A stretch of 64,000 nt of DNA from Circinella umbellata. Its lineage: Eukaryota; Mucoromycota; Mucoromycetes; Mucorales; Lichtheimiaceae. The stretch covers positions 186,001-250,000 of the forward strand of contig JAIWNF010000046.1 in NCBI GenBank assembly GCA_025093555.1, in the 5' to 3' direction. Below, in pieces: positions 63,513-64,000 of this stretch (the first letter of the stretch is position 1; the number at the start of each line of letters is the position of its first letter). Made by a program: the position numbers and the translations under genes. The notes beneath the pieces are model-generated. The model made no database searches and was not told the origin of the DNA. It saw nothing but the letters and a program-made list of their open reading frames with translations.

Positions 63513-64000
63513 TAATTGTATTGGTTTTTACATAGCTTGTTATAATACCATTGAATGTATTTTTTTGGTGTACATGTTCAAACTTCTAAAACTGTCGGGA
63601 ATATGTATCGGTCTCACTACTCAAATTCGATTTCTGTGGAATTGTACGCAGTTATGTTTCATGGTACGTATTGTTCTTCATCCATGTTGAGATAAGTTGA
63701 TCAACCGGTGCTATATATATATTAAGAATGTACTACAGACACAATTATGAACTACAAAAAAAAGATTATAAAATTATCTGTCTTTTTATAACAGATGCTT
63801 GTTAAGAGTATACTCGATAGATTGTATAATATCTATGGTGAAGATATAATCAGATGGATTATATCAAGAAATCCCATCCAAAAAAAAGTATAGATTGTGA
63901 CAACAAGATTAATAGCTTGTATTCAATACTTATTAGTATATCCAATCGTACACTCGTATCTGCATCTATCCTCATACGTATACACCTGCAAATATCGAAG

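Larger units (their letters stand above)
62787..64000. other. 3' flank with no gene seen
   Basis: After the RAE1 stop there is a short 3' UTR with AATAAA signals near 62867-62872. The rest has no exon chain. It includes a tRNA-like half (63249-63311) and a four-copy heptamer repeat (63485-63512), described separately. Confidence 0.45.

Overview
This window is nuclear DNA of a filamentous fungus, most likely a member of Mucoromycota (Mucorales). The reasons are the strongly AT-rich composition, genes broken by many short GT-AG introns (mostly 60 to 200 bp), gene bodies rich in Gln, Asn, Ser and Thr runs, and a gene set that joins fungal families (Kre9/Knh1-like wall protein, AVT-type vacuolar transporter) with ones missing from budding yeast (DHX29, a 2-phosphoglycerate-kinase/LPA1-like kinase). 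The species cannot be named from the sequence alone.

Layout. Positions 1-7741 are gene-poor. They hold a decayed Tc1/mariner-type transposase fragment (about 1440-1760) and a 588-bp terminal-inverted-repeat element flanked by a 10-bp direct repeat (2017-2624). Next come a bHLH transcription factor (7742-9915, +), a coiled-coil protein (12975-15741, -), the divergent quinolinate phosphoribosyltransferase gene (17394-18572, +), an XLF/NHEJ1 DNA-repair factor only 40 bp behind it (18613-19767, +), a small protein of unknown function (20084-20548, -), the Dhh1/DDX6 helicase (23619-25721, +) and a HemW/RSAD1 radical-SAM protein (26661-29305, +). HemW converges with ERO1 (29479-32286, -). These are followed by a DHA2-type MFS transporter (33443-37149, +), a Cuz1/ZFAND1 AN1 zinc-finger protein (37213-38526, -), mitochondrial ribosomal protein bL28m (38765-39274, -) and a DHX29 helicase (40076-46291, +). 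The last third holds a Kre9/Knh1-like single-pass membrane protein (46450-47772, -), the LPA1-like kinase (48264-49468, -), a single-pass protein with a possible LEA-14-like ectodomain (50455-52008, +), an AAAP amino-acid transporter (53196-54730, -), a secreted subtilase (56309-60659, +) and the RAE1/Gle2 mRNA export factor (60967-62786, +).

There is no operon-like or biosynthetic cluster. It is an ordinary housekeeping neighbourhood in which several genes touch RNA fate: Dhh1 (decapping and repression), DHX29 (initiation scanning), Rae1 (export) and Cuz1 (stress-granule and proteasome clearance). All identifications come from reading the translations and joining exons by hand. No database search was possible. 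Exon joins were checked by frame continuity and family motifs, and total CDS lengths were confirmed as multiples of three for bHLH, QPRT, XLF, Dhh1, bL28m, the Kre9-like protein and the LEA-like protein.

The most notable observations are the TIR element with its target-site duplication, the exact C-terminal Ku-binding-type tail on the fungal XLF, an 11-nt micro-exon in the HemW gene, an RGG-rich tail on Dhh1, and a duplicated LSIA(D/E)QF motif in the uncharacterised single-pass membrane protein. I saw no CRISPR array, no complete tRNA or rRNA gene and no clearly novel multigene system.
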